Positions 1-10,799 of a stretch of 64,000 bases of DNA are shown here, in pieces; the stretch's first letter is position 1; each line of letters opens with the position of its first letter. Position numbers and translations under genes: made by a program. The notes under the pieces were generated by a model. That model was not told where the DNA came from. It ran no database searches and worked only from the letters and a program-made list of their open reading frames with translations. The stretch is from Absidia repens (lineage: Eukaryota; Mucoromycota; Mucoromycetes; Mucorales; Cunninghamellaceae). The stretch spans positions 3,658,001-3,722,000 of the forward strand of contig MCGE01000001.1 in the NCBI GenBank assembly GCA_002105175.1, read 5' to 3'.

Positions 1-78
1 GCGAATACAACACATCGATTAGCAACTACTTCTCCAGCAAAGAAGAACTATCTATCCAGAATAGCAACGGTCTATAGA

Positions 79-1475
79 ATGACTACGACTTGGAGCGACA
101 TTGTGGCTCGAGGACAGATGATGAAGGTCCCATCTCAGACACCACATCGGGATGGGCAAATGTCACAAGAATACCTGAAACTCTACGAAATTGAAGAATA
201 TGCAGACCTAATGAAAATACACAGGGCTGAAAGTGTACTGGAAATGGCTCTCCATAGCAACACTGTCATTTTTGAATTCCTCTCAAGCGATTTCGAAAAT
301 CCTCGAGATGTGTATAGCAAACTGTCGAAAGACTTGGGAACCCTGACAGGGGCTCGAATTATCAAGCCAAACATTGGACGAAACACCGGCACCTTTATGG
401 TGGAAGCTCGTTTCGAAACGCAACAAATTGTGAACAGCGCGATCAGCAAGGGTATTGAAGTAAACGAAAAACAATATAAAGCGATACCATCAAGAAACGA
501 AGACCGGCTCCCCAAAATGGTAAAAGTTCACGTGGTCGGAGTACCTTTCGAAGACACCAAGGAACTGACGGCCTCACTAAAATCATCACTGGCCCTATAT
601 GGCAAGGTATGCAGAATTATGGCAATCAAACAAGCAGGCGTGTTTGAAGGTGCGATCACCGCCCTGTTGGACACGGATCCGTCACAAGGCCAGTTTGAAC
701 CTCTTCAAAGGATGCTTTACATGAAAACGTGGGACATTTTCGTTCCAGCCAACTATCGAGGGCAACCCCCAGTTTGCTACCATTGTCGCAAAGCAGGACA
801 CCTAAAGAAGGATTGTCCTATTCTGGCAGCCCTTAAATGCTACCGGTGTCAAGGACACGGCCACATAGCGCGACACTGCCCCAATGACGGATTGACACCT
901 CGCAAGAGCACTGCCAACCAAGATGACACACCTGTTGTTAAGAAACAAAAAACTGAAGAAAATACAAAAAAAGAAAAAACATTGAAAATTCCGAAAAAAA
1001 TGAAACAAAAGAAGATACACAAAAAGAGGAAAAAAAGGAAAGTGCCAATGTACAATCAAAAGATGGCTATGACGCCCACCAAACAGGAGGGGGACGGTCC
1101 CCTAAGTTGTCAAGTAGCATTAGTAACAGTAATATAGCAACCAAAAGTGCCGAAAAAGTTGTTGCAGAGGACAAGCAACATACTCTACATAAAGAGGAAG
1201 ATACTCCCATGCCTTTGGCAGATAAACAAGTGGATCAGGACTCTGAGGCCAACAACAACGAACATCAAGGTACACTGGCTTCAAAACATGCACCAATCAC
1301 CATCAGAACCACTATGCCGGTTGACAGCCAGGCGGAAATGGTACAGACAGAGGAAAACCAGGAAACATTTATCACCTCCAGCAAAGAGGCGATGGAAATC
1401 AGTAAACGACATAAGAAATCATCCAGCATCCCCAAGAGGACAGATAAATCGTCCTCCATCTCGAAACGATCATAA
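79..1475 (+). CDS. LINE ORF1, Gag-like CCHC zinc-knuckle protein, apparent -1 frameshift
   Basis: The first reading frame runs from ATG 79 to a stop at 1137 (352 aa). It holds an RRM-like or coiled N-terminal half and two zinc knuckles near residues 230-265 (CYHCRKAGHLKKDC and CYRCQGHGHIARHC), typical of nucleic-acid-binding LINE ORF1 proteins. After the knuckles this frame turns into Lys-rich low complexity. The -1 frame instead gives a sensible Glu/Ser/Thr-rich tail that stays open to a TAA at 1473-1475. The frames join at or near seven A's at 966-972. The true ORF1 is therefore probably about 465 aa, made either by a programmed -1 shift or from an intact parent whose A-run differs by one base. 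Only three bases separate its stop from the ORF2 ATG. Confidence 0.8.
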
Positions 1476-1478
1476 AAT

Positions 1479-4400
1479 ATGACAGTACAACCACTACGCA
1501 TATCAACCCTGAATGCCCGCAGCATTCTCAAAATCAATAACTCTCACAACCAACGAATGTACACGAAATTCCTACGATCCCCCTCAACCAACCCATGCGA
1601 CATACTATGTCTTCAAGATATCCACCCTACCCACGAAACATACCTTACAGACTCCACTATCCTCACCCTAGAACGCCTCTTCCCGAACACAACATCCATT
1701 TTCACTAAATATACTGCCATTATCATTTTTAACCCCCTCTATAAGATTGACAATGCCAGCATCACCATTGACCAACGAATCATTACCGCCGATATTATCG
1801 ATATCTCAACTTCCACCATGGTATGCAGTATCGCCTCAATATACGCCCCAGCTCAAAAATCCGCCAGACCTCAATTCTATCAAGAAATGCAAACCCATCC
1901 CCTCCTCAATGACCTCTCAAGACAATGGATCCTTATGGGTGATTTTAATATACACTACTACCGCTCTCCACTCCCAGCATACCTGCACGATTGGTCTGTA
2001 TGGCTCAAGTCACTTTTCATCGATCCTGTCAAAGCACACAATCAAACCACATCCTCTGTATATCGTCCCCAAATTACCTATAGACAAGGCAAACAAGGTA
2101 CCACGGTAGATTATATCTTCTGTCACCCAAGTCTCATGCCTGCCATAGGCAATACAACACAACGCTTTCTACTCCCATCCTTTACTGATCATGCTCAACT
2201 GAGTTTTGTGCTGCACATTGACAAACCATATATAGGCCCTGGTGTATGGCGCTTTAACAATCAATTACTACAACAAGATGAGTTTCGAGAACTTCTTTTG
2301 AATACTTTGGACCGTTTCTTTGCGATGGAAACAGAAACAAAGTCCAAACAAAGCCAATGGGATACGCTCAAAGTCACTATCAAACGTCTTGCTATAGGAT
2401 ATAGTGCCGGAAGTACACAGAAACGTCAAAATCGCCTGGCATCATTACACAAACAACAGATGGATCTTGTCCAACAACCTCAGATGCGCATGTCCGACAA
2501 TCTGAAAGCAGTGGAAAAGGAAATCGAACGAATTACAAATGAGGAACTCGAAAAAATGATCGTGCGCACCAACACTACATGGACAGAAGCAGGGGAAAAT
2601 AGCACCAAATACTTTTACCGCACACTTAAAGCACGAACACAGCAAGTTACCATCAACCGGCTACGAGACCCGACTAATGACACCTACCACACTACTCCAA
2701 CAGGCATCCTTCAACAAGCACGACGATTCTACCAGCACCTGTACTCTCCGGATCAGCAAGACCCCCATGCGGTACAGACTCTACTTTCAACTACTCCAAA
2801 CAACATGGTTAACCAGACCCAACAAGAGGAGCTACTTGCAAAAATACAGATTTTTACCGTAGAACAAGCGATCCGCACGTCCCCAACACACCGTAGCCCT
2901 GGTTTAGATGGACTCAGTTTTGAACTTTACCGGTTTCTACTTAGTCACCATCATCAGACCATCAATCTACTACGAGATATTCTCCAAGATGCACAAAATG
3001 GTATATTCCCTCCCTCATGGCTGGAAACCCGTACAGTGTTACTTTTTAAGAAAGGGGATCGTGATCTCCTGGCGAATTGGCGACCACTCTCGATGATCAA
3101 CTGTGATGCTAAACTATTCACCAAAATCATAGCTAACCGTATGCACGATGTCCTGCCTAAAATTATTAATCCATTCCAGACCGGATTTATGCATAAACGT
3201 CTCATCTCGGACAATGGATGGGTAACTCAAGCTCTAACACACCATCTCCAACACACAGCTCCTGATGACCAATCTGTGGCCGTCCTGTTGGATCAAGAGA
3301 AAGCCTACGACAGGGTTCACCCACTATACTTAACACAAGTCATGCTCCACCTCGGTTTCCCGCAAGAGTTTGTCCATATGCTGATTAACATGTTTTTCTC
3401 GACAAATATACACATTTCCATCAACGGTTGGGTTGCGTCCCCCTTCACACAAGCCCGAGGACTCAGACAAGGCGACCCTCTTTCTCCCTTGCTCTTTAAT
3501 GTGGCTTTTGAACCCATGCTAAGATCGATTTTGGCCAATAGTACCCTACGAGGCATCAACATCCCCAACACTATTCAATGGTCATCAAGCACAAACCTAG
3601 CCACAGATAAGGACGTCAATATCAAACTACTCGCATACGCGGACGATTTGATTGTCTTTATACGAAACTCGCAAGAATGGTTAGTACTCCAAAACCTACT
3701 CGCCAGATATGGACACGCCTCTAATGCCAAGATTAACCTAGCGAAAACAACTATGCTATCATTGACTGGTAATCCACACCCCCAATGGCAATCATTAATC
3801 CAAGATGACGGCATCACTTGGCACGACAAAACCACCTCCACCCCAGCAATATACTTAGGCTACCCCTTATACAGTACACCGGTACAACTATCCAATTTCC
3901 TAGAGGGAGTTACTAACAAGATACAGAACCACATCAACATGGTCAAAGCAAGAAACCTCTCGGTAAAAGGACGCTCACTGATAGTTAACTCATTATTACT
4001 GTCGAGACTATGGCACATACTTAGAGTAACAATTGTTCCTAAGGAATGGCTGAAGAAAATCAACTCCTTGATTAGATCGTATGTTTTCCCCTTCTACCCT
4101 CGCCCATCTTTGGATTATGCAACCCGACCAAGGGAACAAGGTGGCCTAGGACTAATACATCTTCAAGACCAATATATTGCCTTACATAATGTCTACATCA
4201 AGAAAATATTGACAGACCGTCGGCCTAATCCACTGACAGGGGTTATAAACGTTCTCATACGCCTTTATACTGGCCATACTTCGGTGATCCCTTTCCTAAT
4301 GGCGCCAAAACAATACTCGAAAAAGGTTAAGGCAGTCCCTCATCTGTACCACTTAACCCGACTCCTAGAACGACTCCCGCCGATCCTCCCGCCTAAAACG

Positions 4401-5378
4401 TGGACTCCGAGAATCACGCGGTACATTCCCCTACATTTGGTGTTCATCCCAGTAACGAACAGTCAAAGTCTCAAAATCGACTCAAAAGCCATTGTCCAGG
4501 ACCTACTACCATATAATGAGCGGACTCAAACTTTTGCGCCAAACTACACCGCCTCGGACACCAAGTACAAAGCATTATGGCATGCATGGATGAAGGCCGA
4601 TTATGAATGGGACCCTCTCATCTCCGACCAAATTAATAACATTCATACCGACGTCGTCCACACAACACCACCCTACTTCACCATAGTGTCACTGAATCAC
4701 TGGCAAATCACGATCCCGGTTCATAAATGGATCAAGAAACCTTTTGAAAGACTCGCCTACACGACCCCTACTGGCCAATTGCGAAGGGTATGGTTGGACA
4801 TGGAATTGAACTCCCGGGACCTGCCACCACCACCAATCCCGTATGCTCCTCCTCCTGCCTCCACTATGACAACAAAACAATGGAAAACTTTCTGGGGCCT
4901 CCCCATTCAGCACGCCGCACGTACGGTATGGTGGCGCCTACTCATCAACAAGCTACCAAGTCAGGAAACGCTTAGACACATACGAACGCAAGACGAAAAT
5001 CCAGGTTGGTGCCGCATATGCGACAAAGAAACAGAAAGTGCGTACCATATGATCGCTGACTGCCCCTTGAAACGATCCTTTTGGGCATCAGCAAAATTCA
5101 TACTGACCATAAAATCCATTGACCATTGGCAAGCGCTGACCTTCAGATCACCGGTATCAAGCTGCACTCTGATTGCTTTAACAGACATTTTACTCACACT
5201 GTGGCGCTATCACTGGCGATGTACCATTGACGAAAGAAACTGGAACAACACGCGAGCCATCCGTGCTCTACGTTCCCTCAAGTGGCTGAAAGGGGAACAT
5301 TTTCCAAGTGACGCTTATGTTGCTAGTAGGGAAGCAAAGATAGCCTCTCGATCGGAATCATTAGAAGATAATGCTTAG
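1479..5378 (+). CDS. LINE ORF2, AP-endonuclease plus reverse transcriptase
   Basis: An uninterrupted 1299-aa ORF. The N-terminal about 240 residues are an APE-type endonuclease, with LNARSI near the start, GDFNIHY, and the terminal SFTDHAQL histidine motif. The reverse transcriptase occupies the middle: SPGLDGLSFELYRF, the KKGDRDLLANWRPLSM block, a LLDQEKAYDRVHP motif, GLRQGDPLSPLLFN, and the catalytic LLAYADDLIVF. Near the C-terminus, CRICDKETESAYHMIADCPL is a zf-RVT type C-C-H-C finger. No RNase H is evident. The protein would nick target DNA and prime reverse transcription there. All catalytic motifs look intact, so the copy could be active. Its reading frame matches the tail frame of ORF1. 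Confidence 0.95.
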   Translation: MTVQPLRISTLNARSILKINNSHNQRMYTKFLRSPSTNPCDILCLQDIHPTHETYLTDSTILTLERLFPNTTSIFTKYTAIIIFNPLYKIDNASITIDQRIITADIIDISTSTMVCSIASIYAPAQKSARPQFYQEMQTHPLLNDLSRQWILMGDFNIHYYRSPLPAYLHDWSVWLKSLFIDPVKAHNQTTSSVYRPQITYRQGKQGTTVDYIFCHPSLMPAIGNTTQRFLLPSFTDHAQLSFVLHIDKPYIGPGVWRFNNQLLQQDEFRELLLNTLDRFFAMETETKSKQSQWDTLKVTIKRLAIGYSAGSTQKRQNRLASLHKQQMDLVQQPQMRMSDNLKAVEKEIERITNEELEKMIVRTNTTWTEAGENSTKYFYRTLKARTQQVTINRLRDPTNDTYHTTPTGILQQARRFYQHLYSPDQQDPHAVQTLLSTTPNNMVNQTQQEELLAKIQIFTVEQAIRTSPTHRSPGLDGLSFELYRFLLSHHHQTINLLRDILQDAQNGIFPPSWLETRTVLLFKKGDRDLLANWRPLSMINCDAKLFTKIIANRMHDVLPKIINPFQTGFMHKRLISDNGWVTQALTHHLQHTAPDDQSVAVLLDQEKAYDRVHPLYLTQVMLHLGFPQEFVHMLINMFFSTNIHISINGWVASPFTQARGLRQGDPLSPLLFNVAFEPMLRSILANSTLRGINIPNTIQWSSSTNLATDKDVNIKLLAYADDLIVFIRNSQEWLVLQNLLARYGHASNAKINLAKTTMLSLTGNPHPQWQSLIQDDGITWHDKTTSTPAIYLGYPLYSTPVQLSNFLEGVTNKIQNHINMVKARNLSVKGRSLIVNSLLLSRLWHILRVTIVPKEWLKKINSLIRSYVFPFYPRPSLDYATRPREQGGLGLIHLQDQYIALHNVYIKKILTDRRPNPLTGVINVLIRLYTGHTSVIPFLMAPKQYSKKVKAVPHLYHLTRLLERLPPILPPKTWTPRITRYIPLHLVFIPVTNSQSLKIDSKAIVQDLLPYNERTQTFAPNYTASDTKYKALWHAWMKADYEWDPLISDQINNIHTDVVHTTPPYFTIVSLNHWQITIPVHKWIKKPFERLAYTTPTGQLRRVWLDMELNSRDLPPPPIPYAPPPASTMTTKQWKTFWGLPIQHAARTVWWRLLINKLPSQETLRHIRTQDENPGWCRICDKETESAYHMIADCPLKRSFWASAKFILTIKSIDHWQALTFRSPVSSCTLIALTDILLTLWRYHWRCTIDERNWNNTRAIRALRSLKWLKGEHFPSDAYVASREAKIASRSESLEDNA

Positions 5379-5433
5379 AATAGGATGTCCCATCCCCCAA
5401 ACTCTAGCATAGCAACTATTTTGCAAATCAAAT

Positions 5434-5478
5434 AATTGAAGCCCGTGCACGGGCCTTCAATTAAAATAAATTTATTTT
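5434..5478 (+). other. LINE 3' UTR double hairpin
   Basis: Two consecutive inverted repeats sit just before the LINE A-tail. The first (5434-5462) pairs AATTGAAG/CTTCAATT and CCCGTG/CACGGG, with one bulged C. The second (5463-5478) is the perfect palindrome AAAATAAATTTATTTT. LINE 3' ends are often recognised by their own reverse transcriptase through a stem-loop, so this is a candidate recognition element. That role is inference. Confidence 0.6.
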
Positions 5479-5676
5479 AAAAACAAAAAAAAAAAAAAGC
5501 TTTTTTATCCCCTCTACACCTGGTTTATGTGCACGTGATGTTTTAAAAAATGGCTGCCGTGGCCAATTCTTTTTTTTTGCCCATTTCAATTTCAAAACAT
5601 ATAATTCCAGGCCTCAAAAAAAATTTGGTTTGTGGTTTCTCTTTTTTGTGTATATATAAAAAAAAACAGGGGAAGG

Positions 5677-5963
5677 TCCAGAAGCATTTGTATTGGCCTT
5701 TGGCGAATGCTATGCTCTCACAAGGTTGGTTGACGGAAGAAGAATTGGTAGAACTCAATGAGCTCAACGTAAACCACGACCTGCCCGAGGATGATAATCC
5801 GAAGTTTAGTTCCCCTGTGTTGTAGTAGTAGTAGTAAGTTGACGGGTTGAAAGTCCCATAAATATAAGTCTGATTCTCAGGCTGTGGCCTACGGGCCATA
5901 AACCTAATAAAACCTTAGACGTAAGTTCTATTTTATACAAAAAAAAAAAAAAAAAAAAAAAAG
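5677..5963 (+). mobile_element. Short 5'-truncated poly(A) retroposon with 11-bp target-site duplication
   Basis: The segment encodes a protein tail of about 48 residues (HLYWPLANAMLSQ through to NPKFSSPVL), a UTR of about 110 nt with an AATAAA-type signal, and a genomic A-tract of about 24. The 11-mer ACAGGGGAAGG lies immediately before it (5666-5676) and again right after the A-tract (5964-5974). An A-tail plus a duplication of this length is the signature of target-primed reverse transcription. The source could be a LINE 3' end or a cellular mRNA; I do not recognise the protein tail. Confidence 0.75.
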
Positions 5964-6071
5964 ACAGGGGAAGGCATCATGTATCCTTTTTTATTATGAA
6001 AGCAAGAACTAATTAAGAGATTATCTTCAAAATAGAACTAAAAATCAAGCACAATTAATGTGGTAATATTT

Positions 6072-8085
6072 TCACTGATGGTTATTGTTGACTGACGATA
6101 GGATATTACCAAGTTGTTCAGTGCTCAAAGGAATAGGAACGTGTCTGGCTGGGGAAGTTAATAATTGAGGTGATGATGGAGGGTATTGCGGATACTGGTA
6201 GAAAGATCGTGTGCTCATTGAAGTGTTGGAAAGTGCTGGCTGAGATAACTGTTGGTACGTTGGTGTTATCTGATACAATGCAGAGGATATTTGTGTTGGA
6301 TGCATGAATTGCTGGTGCTGTTGACCATTTACTTTCCCGTGATATGCTGCAAGTGCATTTTCTAGCTGTATATGAACGAGATCATAAATTGTTGCTAAAG
6401 TATTTACATCCAGTTGCTGAATCGTGGCGAGGTCTAACGGAGGCTGCGGTTTCTGTTGTGGAGTTTCATGGTTCCTAATTGAAGTAGCCTGTACTGTATA
6501 AGTCTGATCCTGACGATGAGGGGGTGATTTAGAGATGGATCGACTTGAGCGGTATCCTATTTTGGTGATGGCGATGGCATCATCAAGGGAGATAGAATCA
6601 TATGCTAAAATTAAAACAAAGATTAGTATACCCCTATTTATAAGCTTTTAAATGATCTTTTAAGGTAGGTTTCATAATAGGTTGCTTACCTTCATAGTGG
6701 ATATTTTCGTTGGACGATTTATTCAAAACCCGCAGATCAATGGTCCGTTGTTGTTCATGTTTGCTTTCCAAATTCAACACTGCTATAGCTCCAATATTAA
6801 CTTTCTCTCGGATGATTTGTTCTTGATTCGAAGCGTGACGGTTTGCTAAATAGGACGTTTGCGTTGGAAGAGAGGCACATTCAAAGTTTTGTCTGATATG
6901 ATTCACGTAAGCCGGAGGAACATGATCCCAAACAAGTAAATGGACATGTGTTGTTACAGTGGGTTGAGCTGTCATCTTCTCTGCTGCAGTATGATTACCC
7001 CTGGCAAAATGAGGTTTCTGTTTACAGACTTCTAGTCCTAACAATAGAGAGATGGAAGAAAGGGTTGAATGTAAAAAAAAGAAAAGAAAAAAAAGGACTG
7101 GATGGATGATGGTATGTTATCTATTGTAGCACTTACTTAGCTTGAAGTTTTTGATAAATTTTCCATTTTCGCCAGTGACAGCAGCCCGGCAAGCACTGGC
7201 GTCGACAAAATGAACAAAACCGAGCTGATTTTTGATAACAACCTCAATAATCTCTCCATAAGGAGCGAAGTGATCCAATAAATCCCAATTGTCCATATGC
7301 ATAGGAATATCTCGGATAAGCATCCGTGATTCAGCGACTGCAGTACTCCAGTCTACAGGTTCCAAAGCCAGGATGTAAGTCGAGCTGGCAGGTTGACCCC
7401 GCTGCGCTTGCAAATGGTAGCGCACTATTTCTGCTTTCCCACGATAGGACGATGAAGGTGGTGCTGACTGGTCATTTAGTATTCTTTGCTGCTGATGCTG
7501 CTGACTTTGTTGATTATGCTGCTTATGATATTGGTGATGATCGTAAGCTCTTTTTTCACTCCCAGTTCGACTAGGACTCGCACTTCCTGTCTCTCTCGAC
7601 CCTCTCCCATGGACATGCCTCTGGTAAACTGGTTCATCATATCTTTTGTTGCCACTTGTTGTAGTTGAAGCTTGAGCAATTTTTCTTTTACTCGGCTGGC
7701 TATATGCTCCTACTTCTTCCGTTAAACTTCTTTCACGCTTGACCGCTGTTCTTGCCTTCGTCGCTGCTGTTGCTGCTGAAAAAGGCTCTGAGCGTCCAGA
7801 TGTTTCGCTAGTTGGTGTTGAAGACGTTTCAGCTGGATTATACTCTTCAACTTTTGATTCGTGTACATGCGCTCCTACTGAGACTGATTTTCTGACTGGC
7901 GTGTCTTCTGACTGCGACTTTCCCTTGTCCAGTAGGTTTGACTCAGGAGATGATGATGACGATGTTGTTGCAATTGTAGAAGTAGACGATGGTGCAGAGG
8001 CAAAAAGGGCAGAAATAAAAGCATCAACCACCGAAGGATTGCTTCCTTGTTTTTGCTCATCTTGCTTCTTTTCAATGGTACCCAT
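6072..8085 (-). CDS. RRM protein, Nab3-like with NCOA5-type anticodon-binding-like region
   Basis: Three exons (8085-7137, 7037-6690, 6604-6072) give 609 aa, with in-phase GTAAGT/TTAG introns. The start is the MGTIEKK methionine, because the upstream frame lacks a convincing leader. The N-terminal about 240 residues are Ser/Gln-rich disorder. One RRM follows, with RNP2 MLIRDIP, then APYGEIIEVVIKN and RNP1 LGFVHFVD. Its spacing and the IKN-x-x-GF pattern resemble yeast Nab3, the partner of Nrd1 in termination of non-coding RNA. Next comes an alpha/beta segment starting VHLLVWDHVPP that recalls the anticodon-binding-like fold of NCOA5, then a Gln/Pro-rich tail. A nuclear RNA-binding role is likely; Nab3 orthology is an inference from the RRM and the domain order. 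Confidence 0.8.
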
Positions 8086-8321
8086 TATAAGTGTAAGATA
8101 AACTGAAAGAAGAGTACTGTGGTGGGTTAACAAACAGCAAACTGGGCGAAAATTTTTTAACACTTGGTTAGACCATGAGGTTGGCCAAAACAACTCAGAT
8201 AAAAGAATTGAACCAATGAGATTCTAATGTGATATTAAGTTGAAACAATTTGGAAAAGGTCATGATCCATTTTCGCCAGACGCAACCTTCATGGAAAATA
8301 TAAAAAAAGGCAATCCCTTTA

Positions 8322-8783
8322 TTAAAATGTTTCTAAACGCTTCAAATGATTGTATTTTGGCAAAACTTCACGAAGATATTCCAAGTGGCGGGCATGTAAC
8401 GTAGCTTGGCCCTAATGATAATCAAATGCGGTAAGAATTTTTAAGTGATTTTACAGCTAGAGTCTTTTACCGGTAAAATTGTGCTTTGTGTCCTTCGACT
8501 TGGCTGATTTCCATAGATAACGACCATGTCTTCAATTGTTTCATTTATTTCTGTAGAACATGCCGCACCTATTACACAGTGGTTGCCGATGATTGTATTT
8601 CCTATTACCCGAGCTATGCAAGCAGGAATTGATCAAGCTTAGAAGATTAAAAACTCTTTTGAGGGGTATAGTGGAGGAGCTTACCTCTCGTTCCAATCAC
8701 GTTGTTATTTCCAATCCTTGACCCTTCAACGTCTTCAAATAAATAAATAAATTTTATATTATAAATAATATAATAATAATAAT

Positions 8784-8814
<31 letters not shown>

Positions 8815-9315
8815 AACAAACCAGTATTCTGCATCATCATCAACTTACAACAGCCTACTTCAAACACATTTTCGTCACCGATCACCAATGGTGCTGCGTT
8901 CCTACCAAATCAATTTTCTGCTTCAATACACACAAACATCATATATTTGTGTATACCTTTACCTGTTAAATACAATACTGTTTTCCTCAATAATGTTATT
9001 TTTGCCAATATAAATAGGACCGTTCTCAGCTATGATACGACATTGTGGATGAAGTACTGTCCCTGTTAAATAGGAAAAGCACGTTGTAAGTGAGTTGTTT
9101 TTCAGCATTTTCAAGTAGATGCAAGAAACGATATTGTACCAGCACCAATAGAGACTTCTCCTCGAAGCTCTGTTTCTTGGCAAACAACGGCTTTAGATCC
9201 TGCTGTGATTCGGTTCCTTCAAAATATTAATAAGAGAAAACGGGTATAGAGAGTGAACAATATAATGTGAGCGAAAAGTCATACATTTTGACGAAACTGT
9301 GTTATACCTCGACAT
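8322..9315 (-). CDS. DCTN6: Dynactin subunit 6 (p27)
   Basis: Seven small exons (9315-9308, 9216-9140, 9062-8963, 8901-8849, 8732-8685, 8613-8471, 8411-8322) join in phase to 172 aa, close to the about 190 aa of animal DCTN6. The protein is a left-handed beta-helix of hexapeptide repeats: AENGPIYIGKNNIIEE, then VIGDENVFEVGCYVEG, then NTIIGNHCVIGAACS. These line up with the equivalent DCTN6 segments, and the end (REVLPKYNHLKRLE) matches the family C-terminal helix. DCTN6 sits with DCTN5 in the pointed-end complex of dynactin, which adapts dynein to cargo. The 8-nt first exon encoding the start is the least certain part. One intron carries an AT microsatellite. Confidence 0.92.
8760..8814. repeat. 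AT/ATA microsatellite in a DCTN6 intron
   Basis: ATA triplets grade into about 24 nt of pure (AT)n inside the fourth intron of the dynactin gene. No splice signal is disturbed. Confidence 0.8.
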
Positions 9316-9669
9316 TGTTCTGTACACAGTAGTGAAATGAAATAAGTGAAAAAAAGTATCAGTCCGTGAACGGTCCATTTTTTTGACTGAGATTAAACAC
9401 TAAAGTCACTTTTCTTTTATTGTTGCACAACGTACTGCAACTGCAATAATACTTTTGATGATGATAAAGACATTCTTTTATTTTTATTTTCCTGAGCTGG
9501 AAGTATTATCATAAGCAGGTTTCCCACAAAGGCATACCCAAAATAATATAGCGTAATTTTCTTTTATGCAATAATAGTAGAAAGTTTAGTAGCACACATC
9601 TATCAAGTATACGAAGAAAAAAAAAATGCCAATCAGGAACTGTCAATCATCCTCCTTCATCACTAATAT

Positions 9670-10786
9670 TTATACCTTAAACCAAACAACGTCATTCTCC
9701 TGTCCAGATGCAGATAAAGCTACTTGAATTAGTCCATCTACTTTATTTACATAATCTTGCATGACAGGTACCATATCTTCTGGATCAAGATCATATGCCT
9801 TAGATACCATCACATCGACCAATTCCATAACTTCCTCCCCTTCCAGCATCAAGGCATCCGAGAATATACATCGTTTCTGGATCTTCTGGAACAGAAGCTG
9901 AGTCAAGCCCACCAAGGATACACATTTCTTTGCAACTACTGGATCAACCTCCAAATCCAAATCCATTTCGTCATCAAAGAAATCATCATCAATAGCAGCT
10001 GTAGCCACGTTATCATGGTCGTCAGCAGAAGACTTCATATTATCTGTTTCGTTTTTTGCGTCGGCCAGAGTTTCCATCAATAGTTTCCATTCGTTAGCAA
10101 CAGCTTGCTGGTTGTCAGAAGGTAAAGAAGACGCTGACTTGCATGTTTCCCAAAGCGCAGCAGTAGACAACATAAACGGTGATGAGTGTGTGGGTGCTGC
10201 GGATTTATCCATGAAGCTGATGAGAAGGCTTATAGTCCCACGTAAAAGTCCGTCGACCATGGACCGGTAAGCTTTTCGAAAGGTGTTAATACTAGTGGGT
10301 GTGTTACCGTGGTTTGATGGTATATCATAATAGAATCCAACGATACGATATAATGTGTTACTCATTTCTATAATATGAGTACAGGATCAGTCTAATGCTC
10401 GTTCCAATTCGAATGAGAAAATTCTTACCATCGATCATCTTGCTAGCATCTTCAGGTTTTCTAGGTGGTTTACATGCTAATGTCAGTTTAGTAGCATCAT
10501 GGGATAAGATCATACACAGCTTTTGCATTTTATCTTGTAGCTTAGCTTGATCAAAGAAGTCATCCTGGTTTTGCTCAGATTCAGGGGCTGGGTTGTTGAT
10601 TTGACACCCGATCATGGCTTGTTCAAGTTGCTGTTGATCTTTATCATGTAGTTCTTTTAGATTGGACGTCAGCATCACATAACCCTTCTGTAATTTTTCT
10701 GTAAGCAAGCGCAGGAGGAAGTTAGCCTATTTTCCAATATTATATACTTGTTCGACCATACCTTGGAATTCAATTTCGTTTGTCAT
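9670..10786 (-). CDS. Cyclin-D1-binding protein 1 (GCIP/CCNDBP1) family protein
   Basis: Three exons (10786-10762, 10698-10429, 10367-9670) give 330 aa, close to the length of animal CCNDBP1 (about 360). Diagnostic regions are ILSHDATKLTLACKPPRKPE in exon 2, which resembles the family's HEATKLTL segment, and the mostly helical body from RKAYRSMVDGLLRGTISLL onward. An acidic stretch (DDDFFDDEMDLDLEVD) sits in the middle. In animals the family binds cyclin D1 and bHLH-like factors; the fungal role is unknown to me. Introns are canonical, and the short first exon encodes MTNEIEFQ. Confidence 0.85.
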
Positions 10787-10799
10787 TTTTCACTTCTCG

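Larger units (their letters stand above)
1..5498 (+). mobile_element. L1/Tx1-like non-LTR retrotransposon (LINE)
   Basis: The block carries two plus-strand ORFs in LINE order: a CCHC zinc-knuckle ORF1, then an endonuclease/reverse-transcriptase ORF2. A short 3' UTR follows and ends in an A-rich tail at about 5480-5498. No LTRs and no RNase H domain were seen, which fits an L1/Tx1-type rather than a Tad-type element. The 5' end may lie outside the window, so the upstream target-site duplication cannot be checked. ORF2 has no internal stop, so the copy looks young; ORF1 has one apparent frameshift. Clade assignment rests on domain order only. Confidence 0.93.

Noticed and set aside
5543..5899. 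Minus-strand 118-aa ORF with several Tyr runs
   Set aside because: The TAG-repeat and poly(A) segments explain the Tyr and Lys runs; the plus-strand retroposon structure accounts for the region.
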